Notes under the pieces: model-generated
The model's input: the letters and a program-made list of their open reading frames with translations, nothing else
What the model was told of the DNA's origin: nothing
Database searches by the model: none
Shown: piece by piece, positions 1 through 11,800 of the stretch
How the letters are laid out: every line of letters begins with the position of its first letter
Position numbering within the stretch: the stretch's first letter is position 1
Made by a program: the position numbers and the translations under genes
Assembly (NCBI GenBank): GCA_916610825.1
Contig: OU744454.1
Span: forward strand, 1,265,001 to 1,329,000
Length of the DNA: 64,000 nucleotides
Reading direction: 5' to 3'
From: Haliclystus octoradiatus
Lineage: Eukaryota; Cnidaria; Staurozoa; Stauromedusae; Haliclystidae

Positions 1-220
1 AACACCCAACTTGATAGTGAGAACTATAATTAATGCGATATCTAATTAGTAGACTTCGTAGAATACGAAAAGATAATTATAATCATCTAGATTGATTTTG
101 GAAATATCTATATTATGACATTCAACTCTCAAATACTGTTACGAATATATTGCGCCATTATATCTTAATTAAAAAGTTATTTTATGAAATCAAATATGAA
201 TTTGAAATTAATTTGCTTAC

Positions 221-364
221 CTTACGAATGTTCCTTGTAACGACACTAACACCTAGACCCTTCTTAATATTCTCTCTGCTAGGTCGGAGAAGAGTTTTTC
301 GCATTTTATTGTGATCAGTAATACAATTACCAAATATATTCCCAACAATATGCTTACCAGGCAT
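221..364 (-). CDS. Probable first coding exon of an unrecognised gene (partial)
   Basis: The minus strand has an ATG at 364 followed by 48 open codons that end exactly at a strong donor (AAG|gtaagc, intron starting at 220). The peptide begins MPGKHIVGNIFGN and ends VVTRNIRK; it is basic and has no domain I can name. The exon length (144 nt) is a whole number of codons. If real, the rest of the gene lies to the left, outside the window. I see no homology that I can name, so the call rests on the start-plus-donor arrangement only; a chance open frame is possible. Confidence 0.4.
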
Positions 365-2643
365 TGTTATTTTTTGGTGTAAGAACAAACTTACAATTTC
401 AAATTATGGTTAATTTGAATTTAATCATTTGCATTAGACGTTCGTTCTGCTATGTTAACTGCATTTGTCCATCAATAGATCTATTTCGTAGTCTCTATTA
501 CCACATGTGCAATGTCGAATTGTTTGTAACTTCCACGGATGACTACGAAACAATACTTATAAAATATTAAACATCATAACTGGTTGCAAAGGAAAGAACT
601 TTCTCTGATTAATACGTTGTATACAAATGAATAGTCGGCTTGAAATACAAAGACTTATCTACACCATAAGGAATTTAAAACATTTTTAAACGCAGCGCGT
701 ATATCTCTTGATTTTATTTCTAAATTTATTTTTTAAATGATGCCAAAAGTGTTAATATAATGTTTCGTACAATTAATATTATATTGCCCGTTCATGGAAT
801 GTGCCTTTATAATAATATCAAAAGGTCACAATACTATTTCTTTGCTAAATTCCCATAAACCCTTTACGTCATTATATTTATTCAGACATTTGTTCAGAAC
901 ATTTTTATCCAATTTGAGATAAAAAAAATATTTTGCAAGCTATAGGGGGATGGGATTTATATATTTTGACTTTTGCTTTATTTTGAAAATTAAAAATAAC
1001 ATTCAAACCATATATACCAACACGTGGAACTTTTTGAATTACGACATAAAGCAGAGCTACAGAATGGAATTCAAAATTTGCAGGTCGGTCAAAACCTCAA
1101 ATTGATGCCAATGCAAAAAAGTATAACAATTATTCCTTAATTATACTAACATTGAATTGAACAATTCAAGTTTATAATTGAAAAACAAAATATTACATTT
1201 AACTGAGCATAGGGCATACAACACGTTGGTCCAGGATTTAATGTCTATAGGGTATACTTCGATTTTAATTGAGAGGGTATATACTATAGATTGCTTGGTA
1301 TTGAGAGATAATACTATTTGATTAAGTTTGTTTCTCGTTAGTGATTTTGAAAATATATTATACATATGGAAGAACATTACACCTGCTTCGAATGCACATG
1401 TATATTGAGAATCGAGCTTATTTCCCCGCTTATTTCAGCATTGAGTTTACATTTACAGGAATTTCGGGTATTTCCTCGCTAGTACAAGCCTGCATGTATT
1501 ACATTATTGCAATACTTGTATACAAGGGCAATGAACAGCTCAGCGTAGAACTCATTTTGATCCAGCATGGCCGTGGAATCGCCCGCAGTAGTGCTAAAAT
1601 GTAATTTAATGTGTGACTATAGTAGTGTATGGTTTGTACTAAATTGGAATCGGGAAGTCTTCAAGGCACAATCGGCAGCATAATTACGATCGTTGATTCA
1701 GGCAAAAGAAAACATCTTTATAAGAACATTGATCCCAGATCACTATACCGGGAATTATTTCAGAACAAGATATAGAGCGTTTTAATAGGCGTTAAGTGCA
1801 GCTCAATTTGAAATTCCAAGGTGACATATTTTTTTACAGTCTTCACAAAGGCATTACTTGAGAAAGATATTCAAGCTTCTTCAGGATTGGACTAGATCAA
1901 ATGATATTTAATGAGAAAATTATGATTTTGATGATATTTCTTGCTTGTTTGCTTTCGTTTATTCATCAAATGGATTGTCTTAATTATTTATCCGCAAATC
2001 GGCGGGTAATCGAGAAGCTTGTTATCACCGGAGTTACCGGTAAGTGTGTGTGGGTTGTACGGCGGAATGCCCTTGCCGACACGGAATTATGCTGCCAGCC
2101 AATCCATGATCATACCAGGGTTTGAACCCAAGACACTGCGGGCAAAGGTCCAAAAGCCCAAAGCTCAACATCGAGTAAGTGCAATCGACCGACATCATAC
2201 CTTACAGTAGACAGACAACCATTTAATACTGGCTGTAATATGGCTATAATAGCTGTCATCAGTACTGCTCAGAGAACAAAGAACTGACTTCACCATACTA
2301 TCTAGGTCAAGGTGAACTGAGCAACTAGGCAAAGAATTAGTCAATTGAAAATAAACATGTGTCATACCAGAGTGTTCAAAACTATCGAGAAGTACACGGT
2401 GATTACAATATTTGTTATTTGTGCATAGGTCGTCCGTGCATATAGATAAACATAGCTATAGTAACATGGTACTGTTCACGAAAGTCAAATGAAGTATATG
2501 GACCCTGAATACATTGTAACATTAGAATAATGATTATTATATAAAAGTACTGTGTTGTCTCTCTGCTGTTTCAATTTATTGATAGCAGTATCATTTACAT
2601 CATGTATTTTTTCTGAAAGAGTTTTACCCTGTTTGAATAAAGG

Positions 2644-2645
<2 letters not shown>
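365..2645. other. Gene-free stretch, mostly A+T-rich, unassigned
   Basis: No exon with good splice sites and a recognisable product was found. Short open frames on both strands have no family character. Around 2085-2165 there is a tRNA-like block (GGTTTGAACCC) that belongs to the second tRNA-related repeat family also seen near 11.7 and 55.7 kb. Confidence 0.4.
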
Positions 2646-2675
<30 letters not shown>

Positions 2676-3294
2676 CATACATACATGCATACATACATAC
2701 ATACATGCATACATACATACATACATACATACATACATACATACATACATACATACATACATACATACATACATACAGACATACATACATACATACATAC
2801 ATACATACATACATACATACATACATACATACATACATACATACATACATACATACATACATACATACATACATACATACATACATACATACATACATAC
2901 ATACATACATACATACATACATACATACATACATACATACATACATACATACATACATACATACATACATACATACATACATACATACATACATACATAC
3001 ATACATACATACATACATACATACATACATACATACATACATACATACATACATACATACATACATACATACATACATACATACATGCATACATACATAC
3101 ATACATACATACATACATACATACATACATACATACATACATACATACATACATACATACATACATACATACATACATACATACATACATACATACATAC
3201 ATACATACATACATACATACATACATACATACATACATACATACATACATACATACATACATACATACATACATACATACATACATACATACAT
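2646..3294. repeat. (ACAT)n tetranucleotide microsatellite, about 650 bp
   Basis: About 160 near-perfect copies of ACAT/ATAC, with isolated variants such as GCAT (near 2686, 2706 and 3085) and CAGAC (near 2776). The period of four makes every frame open on both strands, which produces long artificial open frames of YIHT or MYVC repeats. These are not genes. The array ends directly against the foldback at 3302. Confidence 0.98.
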
Positions 3295-3299
3295 AGAGA

Positions 3300-3434
3300 G
3301 ATAAAGTCAAAGACTAGACGTTGTCTCAGTTACTCAAAGTCACGAGCGATAGAGAACAAAAATAAGAACCGTCTGATGAGAGCTATCGCGCGAAGTTCTG
3401 AGTAACGGAGACAGCGTCTAGTCTTCGACTTTAT
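3300..3434. repeat. Foldback of two inverted hammerhead-like repeat units
   Basis: The left half (from AAAGTCAAAGACTAGACG) and the right half (ending CGTCTAGTCTTCGACTTT) are near-complementary over about 50 bp each, with a loop around 3352-3380. The right half carries a degraded hammerhead ribozyme core at 3369-3408. The left half looks like a truncated inverted copy of the same unit. Related units lie at 17838-17925 and 35864-35945, all ending in a TTTCTA-type tail, so this is a dispersed family and not a local hairpin only. Confidence 0.75.
3369..3408 (+). ncRNA. Degenerate type I hammerhead ribozyme motif (copy A)
   Basis: Reads CCGT (stem I), CTGATGA (core box 1, 3373-3379), a GAGC-TATC-GCGC stem II with one A/G mismatch, GAA (3392-3394), a very short stem III of G-U type pairs, then GTA and ACGG closing stem I. 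The order and spacing match the hammerhead core. A15.1 is changed to G and stem II is imperfect, so activity is doubtful. It sits inside the foldback next to the ACAT array. Confidence 0.55.
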
Positions 3435-3485
3435 TTCTACCATATACATTATACATACATACTTACATGCATTGTGTTCAATGCC

Positions 3486-3526
3486 ATCATAGATTATAGA
3501 ATACATGGTATTCTATAATCTATGAT
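3486..3526. repeat. Perfect 19-bp inverted repeat with 3-nt loop
   Basis: The arm ATCATAGATTATAGAATAC is followed by ATG and then its exact reverse complement. No gene uses it. It could be a terminal hairpin of a small element or a short foldback; function unknown. Confidence 0.9.
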
Positions 3527-3637
3527 ACCATACATGCAGAGCTATTGATAATTGTTGATAATTGTTTGTAATAATTATAATGATATTTTTCTGATGCATA
3601 AATAACCAAAGGCATAAGCACTACATTACTAGTTATT

Positions 3638-4864
3638 TCATTGTCGAAGTAACGGATTACGGATTCCAATTTCGGGTGTTGATTGTGGACCGGATCGTAC
3701 CATTCTATTCAATCTCAATTGCTGTATTCGTCTACATTGTTCAACGTTCGCTTCTGGCTCATTCTCCTCAGCGTCCATTTTAATTGATTCCCATAATTTA
3801 AGAAAGTTTGATACAAAACAATATATAGGTAAACCAATTACAACTGCCCCAAGTAAAGTCACAAAACCCCCAAAGAATTTACCCAAATTTGTTTTGGGAT
3901 ACGAATCCCCATACCCCACCGTTGTTATTGTATTAACAGACCACCACATAGCCTCTGGAACACTTTTAAGTAAACTATTAGGGTCCATTCCCTCTGCAAA
4001 GTAAACGAGGCTTGCACTCAAAACGAGAATAATACTTAATATAACACCAAATAGTAATAGTTCTTTTCTGCTTGCATAAAGCGTAAATATCAAGGCACGC
4101 ATACCAGTTGAATACCTCGTAAATTTCATTACTCGGATTATTCTTAGAAGACGAATAGCCCGTAAAGCTGAAAATGTCCCTGAACGTGTCCGTACTACAA
4201 ATTGTAAAATATAAGGAATCAGGGATAATAAATCTATGATATTTAAAGGGGCTTTTATAAAACAACGTCGATTCGTACTGACTAAAATTCTCATAAAATA
4301 ATCTATTATGAACCAAATGTGGCATATATGATCAATTATACGAAATGCTTTCATAGTATTTGGTTGTTTTTGTAAATCTGCTACTGATTCCATACAGCTA
4401 ACAGAGATACTAGCAATTAATGAAATAACGTTAATAACACATATGACTTTTGCACCATTTAATTCGCTTGGCCAATTAAATAAATGCCAGATTGTTCGTC
4501 TTAACCAACCTTCTGTTGGCGCTTTTTCTTCACCTAACATTATATGATCGACGTTCTCCAAATACGATTTACGCTCGCCTGGTTCTCCGATTTTAAAATA
4601 TGTAATTTCCCTTAAAAACTGTGGTTCTGGTATATTATCTGGTTTAATAAGTCTTCCATTTGATTGGTAATAATATAAGATCGAATCAAATATTGATCGG
4701 TTACGATTAATAAAATATTCTTTACGATGGGGATCGTAAAATTGTTCCCGACTCGAAGCCGATCCGAGAAGCGTATCAGGAAAACGCAGTAATGTGCTTT
4801 CGTAAGTTTCAAATCGCAATCCGCTAATATTAAATGTCACTTTGTGGTCGAAAATCTTCGTCAT
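3638..4864 (-). CDS. Shaker/Kv1-like voltage-gated potassium channel, intronless
   Basis: 408 aa in a single exon, starting at ATG 4864. Residues 6-97 form a Kv1-type T1 tetramerisation domain (GLRFETYESTLLRFPDTLLG; EYFINRNRSIFDSILYYYQS). Six membrane segments follow, from about residue 137 to 370. S4 (RAIRLLRIIRVMKFTR) has arginine or lysine at every third position, so it is a voltage sensor. The pore has TITTVGYGDSYP, the K+-selective filter. Two things are odd: S2 has Asp in place of the usual Glu (WFIIDYFMR), and S6 reads GLPIYCFVSNF, so the second proline of the PVP hinge is missing. The protein should form tetramers in the plasma membrane and pass K+ on depolarisation. The family call is secure; the exact Kv1 orthologue is not. 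Lack of introns suggests either an ancestral intronless family or retroposition. Confidence 0.95.
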   Translation of the reverse strand: MTKIFDHKVTFNISGLRFETYESTLLRFPDTLLGSASSREQFYDPHRKEYFINRNRSIFDSILYYYQSNGRLIKPDNIPEPQFLREITYFKIGEPGERKSYLENVDHIMLGEEKAPTEGWLRRTIWHLFNWPSELNGAKVICVINVISLIASISVSCMESVADLQKQPNTMKAFRIIDHICHIWFIIDYFMRILVSTNRRCFIKAPLNIIDLLSLIPYILQFVVRTRSGTFSALRAIRLLRIIRVMKFTRYSTGMRALIFTLYASRKELLLFGVILSIILVLSASLVYFAEGMDPNSLLKSVPEAMWWSVNTITTVGYGDSYPKTNLGKFFGGFVTLLGAVVIGLPIYCFVSNFLKLWESIKMDAEENEPEANVEQCRRIQQLRLNRMVRSGPQSTPEIGIRNPLLRQ

Positions 4865-5354
4865 AATGTTAATGATATATAGCTAGGATAATACCTTTCA
4901 AATCTTTTTCGCTTTGTTTTATTACGTGTAATACTTTCCTCACATTCTTTGTTTACAGTTGCTAGATTGTTTGTAATAAATTTGGTTGATTTTATCACCC
5001 GTCTTATTAAATGGTATGAATGAAAAACGACTCGGATGGTGTTTAGGTCACTCTTCTGTACATATGTAGTTGATCATTCATAAACAAACGCTCATTAATT
5101 ATTTATTATGCCATGTCAATCCACCAACAAATAATCAAAAATAAAACGACATTGACGTTCAAAAGCTAAAAAAATTACAACAATAAAAAGACAGAAAAGT
5201 AAATTGAATATGTTTATAATATTAAACAGAAAATTTCATTTTCTACGCGGATAAAGAGTAGGTTTTCATTCATCATCGACTTACACCAGCATGTTTTTTA
5301 AAAGCCTCATAACAATATGACAAATTGAGTTAAAAAACAGATTAAAATAAAAAG
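4865..5354. other. Kv upstream region / MED12 downstream flank
   Basis: No coding signal. This is the presumed 5' flank of the Kv gene and lies beyond the MED12 stop codon (minus strand), so it may include 3' untranslated sequence. No clear TATA box can be assigned. Confidence 0.4.
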
Positions 5355-5740
5355 GATGAGGCTGAAATAGAGAAATATGTATTTTGCACATCTGTCCTGA
5401 TCCTCACGATCAATCATTTCCCGACAGAGTTGAAAGATGTTCAAATTTAAAAATATTTTCAAATATCTAACAAATGGAGAACACGTGTCTACATGGAATT
5501 GCGATCCTTTTTCTATAATGGTTGATAATCAAACATCATTTTAAAATGATGAGGCTGAAATAGAGAAATATGTATTTTGCACATCTGTCCTGATCCTCAC
5601 GATCAATCATTTCCCGACAGAGTTGAAAGGTGTTCAAATTTAAAAATATTTTCAAATATCTAACAAATGGAGAACACGTGTCTACATGGAATTGCGATCC
5701 TTTTTCTATAATGGTTGATAATCAAACATCATTTTAAAAT
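5355..5740. repeat. Recent 193-bp tandem duplication
   Basis: The segment starting GATGAGGCTGAAATAGAG at 5355 is repeated at 5548. The copies are the same length and I see a single base difference (AAAGATG versus AAAGGTG). It lies just downstream of the MED12 stop codon on the minus strand, so it may be in the 3' untranslated region. Near-identity implies a very young duplication, or an assembly artefact. Confidence 0.95.
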
Positions 5741-5889
5741 GATGAGATAACAGATTTCCATTCTATTAGTTTACTCTATAGTATGAATTATGAACAAATC
5801 AGATGTTTGTATTTTAAATATATTCAATGAATTACATACATAATAAGAGAGGTGAGAACGGTTAGTTTTACAAAAGTTAAAGCATTAAA

Positions 5890-8800
5890 TCAAGGAAAAT
5901 GTTGCTGCTGCTGGAATTGAGTCAATCCACTCGCAGAACGAAAATCTGTAGCAGAAGATGGGCGTGAACGTTGCTGTAAAGCTTGTAAATCACTTGCTTG
6001 ATGCTGCGAGGTAACTGCGTGGCCTGCCGATAATTGTCTTTGATAAGCACCAACCATTATATCAGACGAGGCTGATTGTAAACGAGGATTGCCTCCACCA
6101 CTGGACAATTGGCGTTGCATAACGGCTCCTTGATTTGAGAAATATAAAGATGATATAGAAATCAATCTTAACTAATTTAAAAAGCCATCAGTACTGACTG
6201 AATATTGATTGAAGAAAGTTGAATGGCATGTTCAACAAATCATGTTTTCAAATAACAGAAAAGTGAATTGCCTCAGTCAGATAACAGTATTTTGTTGTTT
6301 TAAAGATTTGAAAGAAAAGACAACATACATGCTGGGGTTAAAACCAGTAGTTAATAAACACTGGTCTTAAACAACGATGTAATTAAAACGATACGACGCA
6401 ACACAAAGAAAATAATGAATATGCTAGCTGAGCTTATATATTATAACACAGAAGGAGATGAAACATATCGCGTTTGAAATAAATGACATAGTCAAATATT
6501 GATAGGCTAACAGACATTTCGGATAACGCTGTCTCGGCAAATTAAAACTCAAAAGATTTTGCAGGTGGATGAAAATAATCAAAATATTTTACACATCGAA
6601 TTTTACAACAAAAATGAAATGAATACATTCCAATTATGCTACGTTGAATAATATTTGTTATTAGTTTATACTTTACACAAATCATTCATAAATAGAACAT
6701 GTCCGTCAGTACAGGAAATCAGCACCGTAAAAAAAAAAAAAAAAGGAAGGTGTTCCGATAAATTACACCTGGTCATAATTATAGGGTTTTGACGTAACAT
6801 GGTATAGAGAATTCACAAATCAAAGAAATTAAAGAAATATTTGTAATTAACAATTTGTTTTACAACATATTTGCTGTACTTGGAATTTTTCTCTGTCTGC
6901 AGGATAGTGTTTGCTATTTACATCCCGCGTGATTATTACTATCGAGTGGTAACTCTCTTTAATTAATCATTTCATATAATATGATGAGCGACATTCCTCT
7001 CTGTTGTGCTCAATGTTACCCGCTTTTTGATGTGATTCTCCCTTTAAACTTAATACATACTTTATGGACTATCCCTAGCATTATTTATCGTGCTATCTGC
7101 ACCCTTATCTGGGGTTGTGAAATGCATTTCAAAGAGTTCCTTTGAGCCTTAACTCTGTATCGCATGGAAATTTCCTAACAAGTTATTTGAGAGTAAAAGA
7201 TAGCGGCTCTGGAATGTTTTACGAAGAAATTTTTGATCAACCTAACAAGTTGGACACATTTTTAAGCACGACAGTTCACGACAAGTTCATATTCAAAAGG
7301 TGGTGAATTCATTCTGTGATCCCGATTATTTTTATAAACAGTTTCAATGTTTAATGAACATATGAATGGACTTTCCATAGATAGTTCATTATCTACTTAC
7401 TAATTAGCCTCTGAGACGGACCGAGGACGAGGTATCTATAGTTTTAGTACAAATCAACTTACAGTACAAACAAAGCTAATTACAAACACATTCGTTTTTT
7501 GAAGTACCAATGTCACCAATCAACTTTTACCAGTCATGTTCTATCGAAAAATATTATTTAACGATTGAGCAACCAATCAGAATGCAGATCATCGAATTAG
7601 TACATTAGTCTGGTTCTACTTCTTGTATTCTACTAATCAATGATAGTTCATGAACTTTTCATAAATAGTTTATTAATTTTTTATAAATATGCTTTTTACA
7701 TAAGAGATATTTAACGTTTATGACATCTTTCTGAACTGTTCATGAAGTAAATTTCACAAAGAAAATATATAAGGTAGAATGCGGCCATATTTCGTAAGGT
7801 TACCTATCCGATAGTTGACTTCTTCAACGGCTACTACAATGGTAATATTATATTTGGATACTCCAGGGCCGGTGGTTAGTATCATTCCCTTTCCTTCAGG
7901 TTCATTTTATAACCATGGAGTCATATCAAGAAGGATAGGATAAGATACGATTGATTCACATAATTTTAAAAGTTTAAAAACATGCAGGTAGCACAGTACT
8001 TTTCCAAGTCATAGCTAATAGTGTGTAAGTATAATAGGTGTGCTAATCAAAACGGTAAAGGCTAATCATCAGCTACATATAAACACTGCATTCAAAAATC
8101 ATAAATTTGAATTATGACATCAAAGTTTACTCTTGTGAATAATTCTTTCCAGTTAATTAGAAACGCAAATTGTTTGAAAATTGTTTTGGAAGAAGTCTAC
8201 AGGTTTTTTATCAAGGGTTTTAAGATAATGATTTCAAATTCTACGTTAAGCAAGTTACGTCAGCTACGTACCTCCCCTTTGCAGAGCCTGTTGAATTGAC
8301 TGGGCCTGCGCCATAGATCTTTGCATTGGCGCCAATTGATGTTGAAAACGAGGTTGATTTTGTTTAGTTTGAGGCTGTGAGGCAGGCACTGCTCTTCCTT
8401 GTAAAAGCTGATGAAGATTTGATTCCTGTATCTGGTTGTTTGAAATCGAGAATTGTTGTTGTTGCTGCTGTAAAACTGAATATAACAGAAAACAAGATTA
8501 CGAGGCTCTCGTGATTACAAGGGTCTCGTTAGATGAAAATACGTTTCTGATACCTTTTCCAATCCAACTTCAGGAATTTCCAAATGAATTTCATTTGCCT
8601 TGATACAAAATTATTGATTCGTACTGATTTTATTACAAATTTATGTCAGTGATATACTGCAGTCTACTTATTGGTTAAAATGTTAAAAATTATTTTACTT
8701 AATAATGCCTCGCGGATCTCCCTCACTAATTTCACTACGATCCCTCTCTATCCGCATTCGAACTTAGCATTCAGTTATCAATAATTTCATGATTGACAGA

Positions 8801-11800
8801 TACGCGTGAACGTTGACAGTTGCCCGTGAAGTAATTATCTGTCTGAAATTCATTTTAAAAAAAAAATAGAATTTCTGCAACTGACTTGCTATGATGTTTA
8901 CATTTAGTCCACTTACAGTCAAACGATGCAGCATTTGGGGCTGATGAATTTACTTGATAGATCTGTTGATAAAGACGAAAGCAAGAAGCCATAAAATGTA
9001 AATGCAGGGGTGGTACTAGTGGAAGATGAGGAAGCCCTAGTCCCATTGTCAGGGAAGGTTAACCCCACTGTTGGCACTAACAGATCAGAAGGCATTATAA
9101 ATTTGATGCAAATAACGTAAAACATGAATGTGACTTGAAAAAGGATCACGTGACACCATGATGACTTTGATATGTTTGTAAGTTACAACTAAAAAATCGG
9201 CATATCAAAGAAAGCGGGATTAAGATCATTCAAAACATGAATTAGAACTTTCTGCCACTTCACTTATAGATTATGTCATCTACCGCTATTTCAACATATG
9301 AGATAGATAATCATAACTATAAATTTAGGCAAGGTAGATGACCTGATTAGTTCATAATTACCTTGCCTGGGGCAGTAGAGGAGAACTCTAATGGAAGGCC
9401 AGATGATGTTTGAAGACCAGAAGACGCCACATGAAGGACATGATCACTGCTTACAGCGAAATTTTCTGCTTGTTGTCTAGCAAGTTGCTGTTGTAGTTGT
9501 GACATTGGATTAGAACTATCCAGGGTCATAACCCCTTGTTGGTGCATAGAAACGGGGGTACCTGACCGTCCTTTTAGTAGTACTTGTAATGGTGTATTGA
9601 CTGTTTCAGGTGTGGTTGTTCTAGAAATGGAGTTAGATCTAAATGAAATAGAAAAACAGTTTATTAATCAGCTGTCCATAGAATGGGACATGTAATTAGC
9701 AACCGCCTATAATATCTAGATTATGAACCACCTATAAATTGGTCACAATAGACAGGTGGTCCTTATATACAGGGGTGATCAAGTAGAAAAATGCTTTCGA
9801 AACTAAACCTAATGCTTTCCATACATAACTGAAGTGGCCATTATAGACAGGTGGTCTTAAGATACAGGGTTGATCCAATAGAATAATGATATTTGTATAT
9901 TGTTGAGGTGGTCGCTAGATACAGGTGGCTGTTAAATAGAAGCAGTCGTTACAGCATTTATCTCATAGTCTTCATGACATATATCATTCTCTTCATCATA
10001 ACATGCCTTCAAAAATACAAACTGGTTATAAAACTTTTATGGGCTATTTTTGGCACTTGCTACCACTCACAGAAAATCTGGACAAAACACATCACTACGA
10101 TTGTATTTTACATCAAAACTGTTATTCTAGATCGAAAAAACTTGAAACTTGTCTCTAAATCCATTTGGAAAAATATATTTATGCCTGAACTATCTACAGG
10201 TCTTTCACATACCAAGAGAGGATTACCTCAGATAGCAGATCTGATGATATCTGATTGAATGTACTTCGATTCCCCCTAGGTCAACTCAGCATTGACTTTA
10301 TCTGAAGATCAAATGAGTATCATCTACACGCTGCGCATTGATAATCAAAATCTGCAGTGTCGAGGCTGAGATCAATAAATATAACGAATATCTGCAATTA
10401 TTGCTCTTAGTGTAAAGAGCCGTTTCTCTAGAAACAGAAGAGTGGCTCAGGTGCCTTTAGTACGGCAATACCATTTCAATTACTAACATTAATTACTTTG
10501 CTGCATTTAATTAATTACTACCTTGACAAAGATTGTTGTTGTTGTTGTTGTTGTTGCTGCTGTAATAACATCAACATTTGTTGCTTCTGTTGAAGTTGTG
10601 CTTGCGTTACATTTGCAACATTTTGATTTCCTTGCGGCGTCCCTTGGCGTGATTGCCGTTTTCGTTTTTGTGGAACTTCTTTGCTCTGCATTGGACCTCC
10701 ATCAGGGGTTGAAGGTCGCTGACCTGATAGTTGCTTCATTACTTCAAGTTCACGCGGCGAACTTATTGAGTTTCCACGAACAGATGCTAAAAGTTGAGCA
10801 AGCGCTCCGCTACCTCCTGGAGATGTAGCCGATGGGCCTAGAAATAATAATATGGTTATTTACTATTTGATAATTCACAAGTGGTACAATACTCCGTCCA
10901 AGACGAAAATTAACAACTGTGCGCTAGTTACTCATTAAGTTTTATTTCAAATACTTTCAATTAGCAGTTTCATGTTGCTATATTACCTTCAGACATTAAA
11001 GTATAAACATTGAAAATAGATTGGACAATGGCTCTACTGGACATAGACTGGAACTAAGGATAAGAATACCAATTTCTGATTAAATTTCAATAAGAAAAAG
11101 TAATTTTTTAGAGATTGGTTTAAAATGGCTGAAATCCACCAAAGGCCAATTCTTATAATGTGAATGAATCACGGTATGTGACGCAGACTAACAAAATACT
11201 GAATAATCTAACGTCTGTAAAAATCTTGTTTCTATATATTGTGATCAATCCTGCTAAGAAAGCTTATAGTTTATCAGGTTTCTGTATAAATGATGATGAT
11301 GTTGATGACTGATAACTGAACAAAATTATTTAAAAGCCTCTTACTGAAGAAAGGAGTCACTGGAGTTGTAGGGTTCGTTAATCTCCCATCTGCTTCATCA
11401 GAATAAGGCTCAGCAGCATAATAAGAGAACGGCATTCGTTTTTGATGCGTATGATGAACCAAAGAGCGAGCTTGTTCAAGGTATTTTAAAGGTTTTCTTT
11501 CTATACGAACAGCTCCAAATGCAGCCCAAGAAAGAGGTGCTGGGTTTTTGTGTCCCTCTAGAAGATCCCAAGGACTAGTTGTTTGAACCCCAGTGATCTT
11601 CAAGCCCTAGGATAGAAAAAAAATATCTTAATAAATAACAATGTTCATTTTTGTGGTTGTTGGATTGACAATTTTACCACAAACCGGATGAGCGTGTGAG
11701 ACTGGATGCCATTCCCAAAGCCAACCAATAGTTTTTCGGCCAGGGATTGAACACAAGACACTGCAGGTTGAGGTCTTAAAAACACCGTAACCACTACAGT

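Noticed and set aside
2485-3405. Open frames of 200-270 aa on both strands (YIHT or MYVC repeats)
   Set aside because: They are read-through of the (ACAT)n microsatellite, which has no stop in any frame. No gene signals.
9893-10258. 121-aa plus-strand open frame with hydrophobic segments
   Set aside because: Low-complexity A+T-rich intron sequence overlapping a diverged MITE and the start of a SINE; no family match.
10523-10828. 101-aa plus-strand open frame starting with a valine run
   Set aside because: It is the antisense shadow of the MED12 poly-glutamine exon 36.
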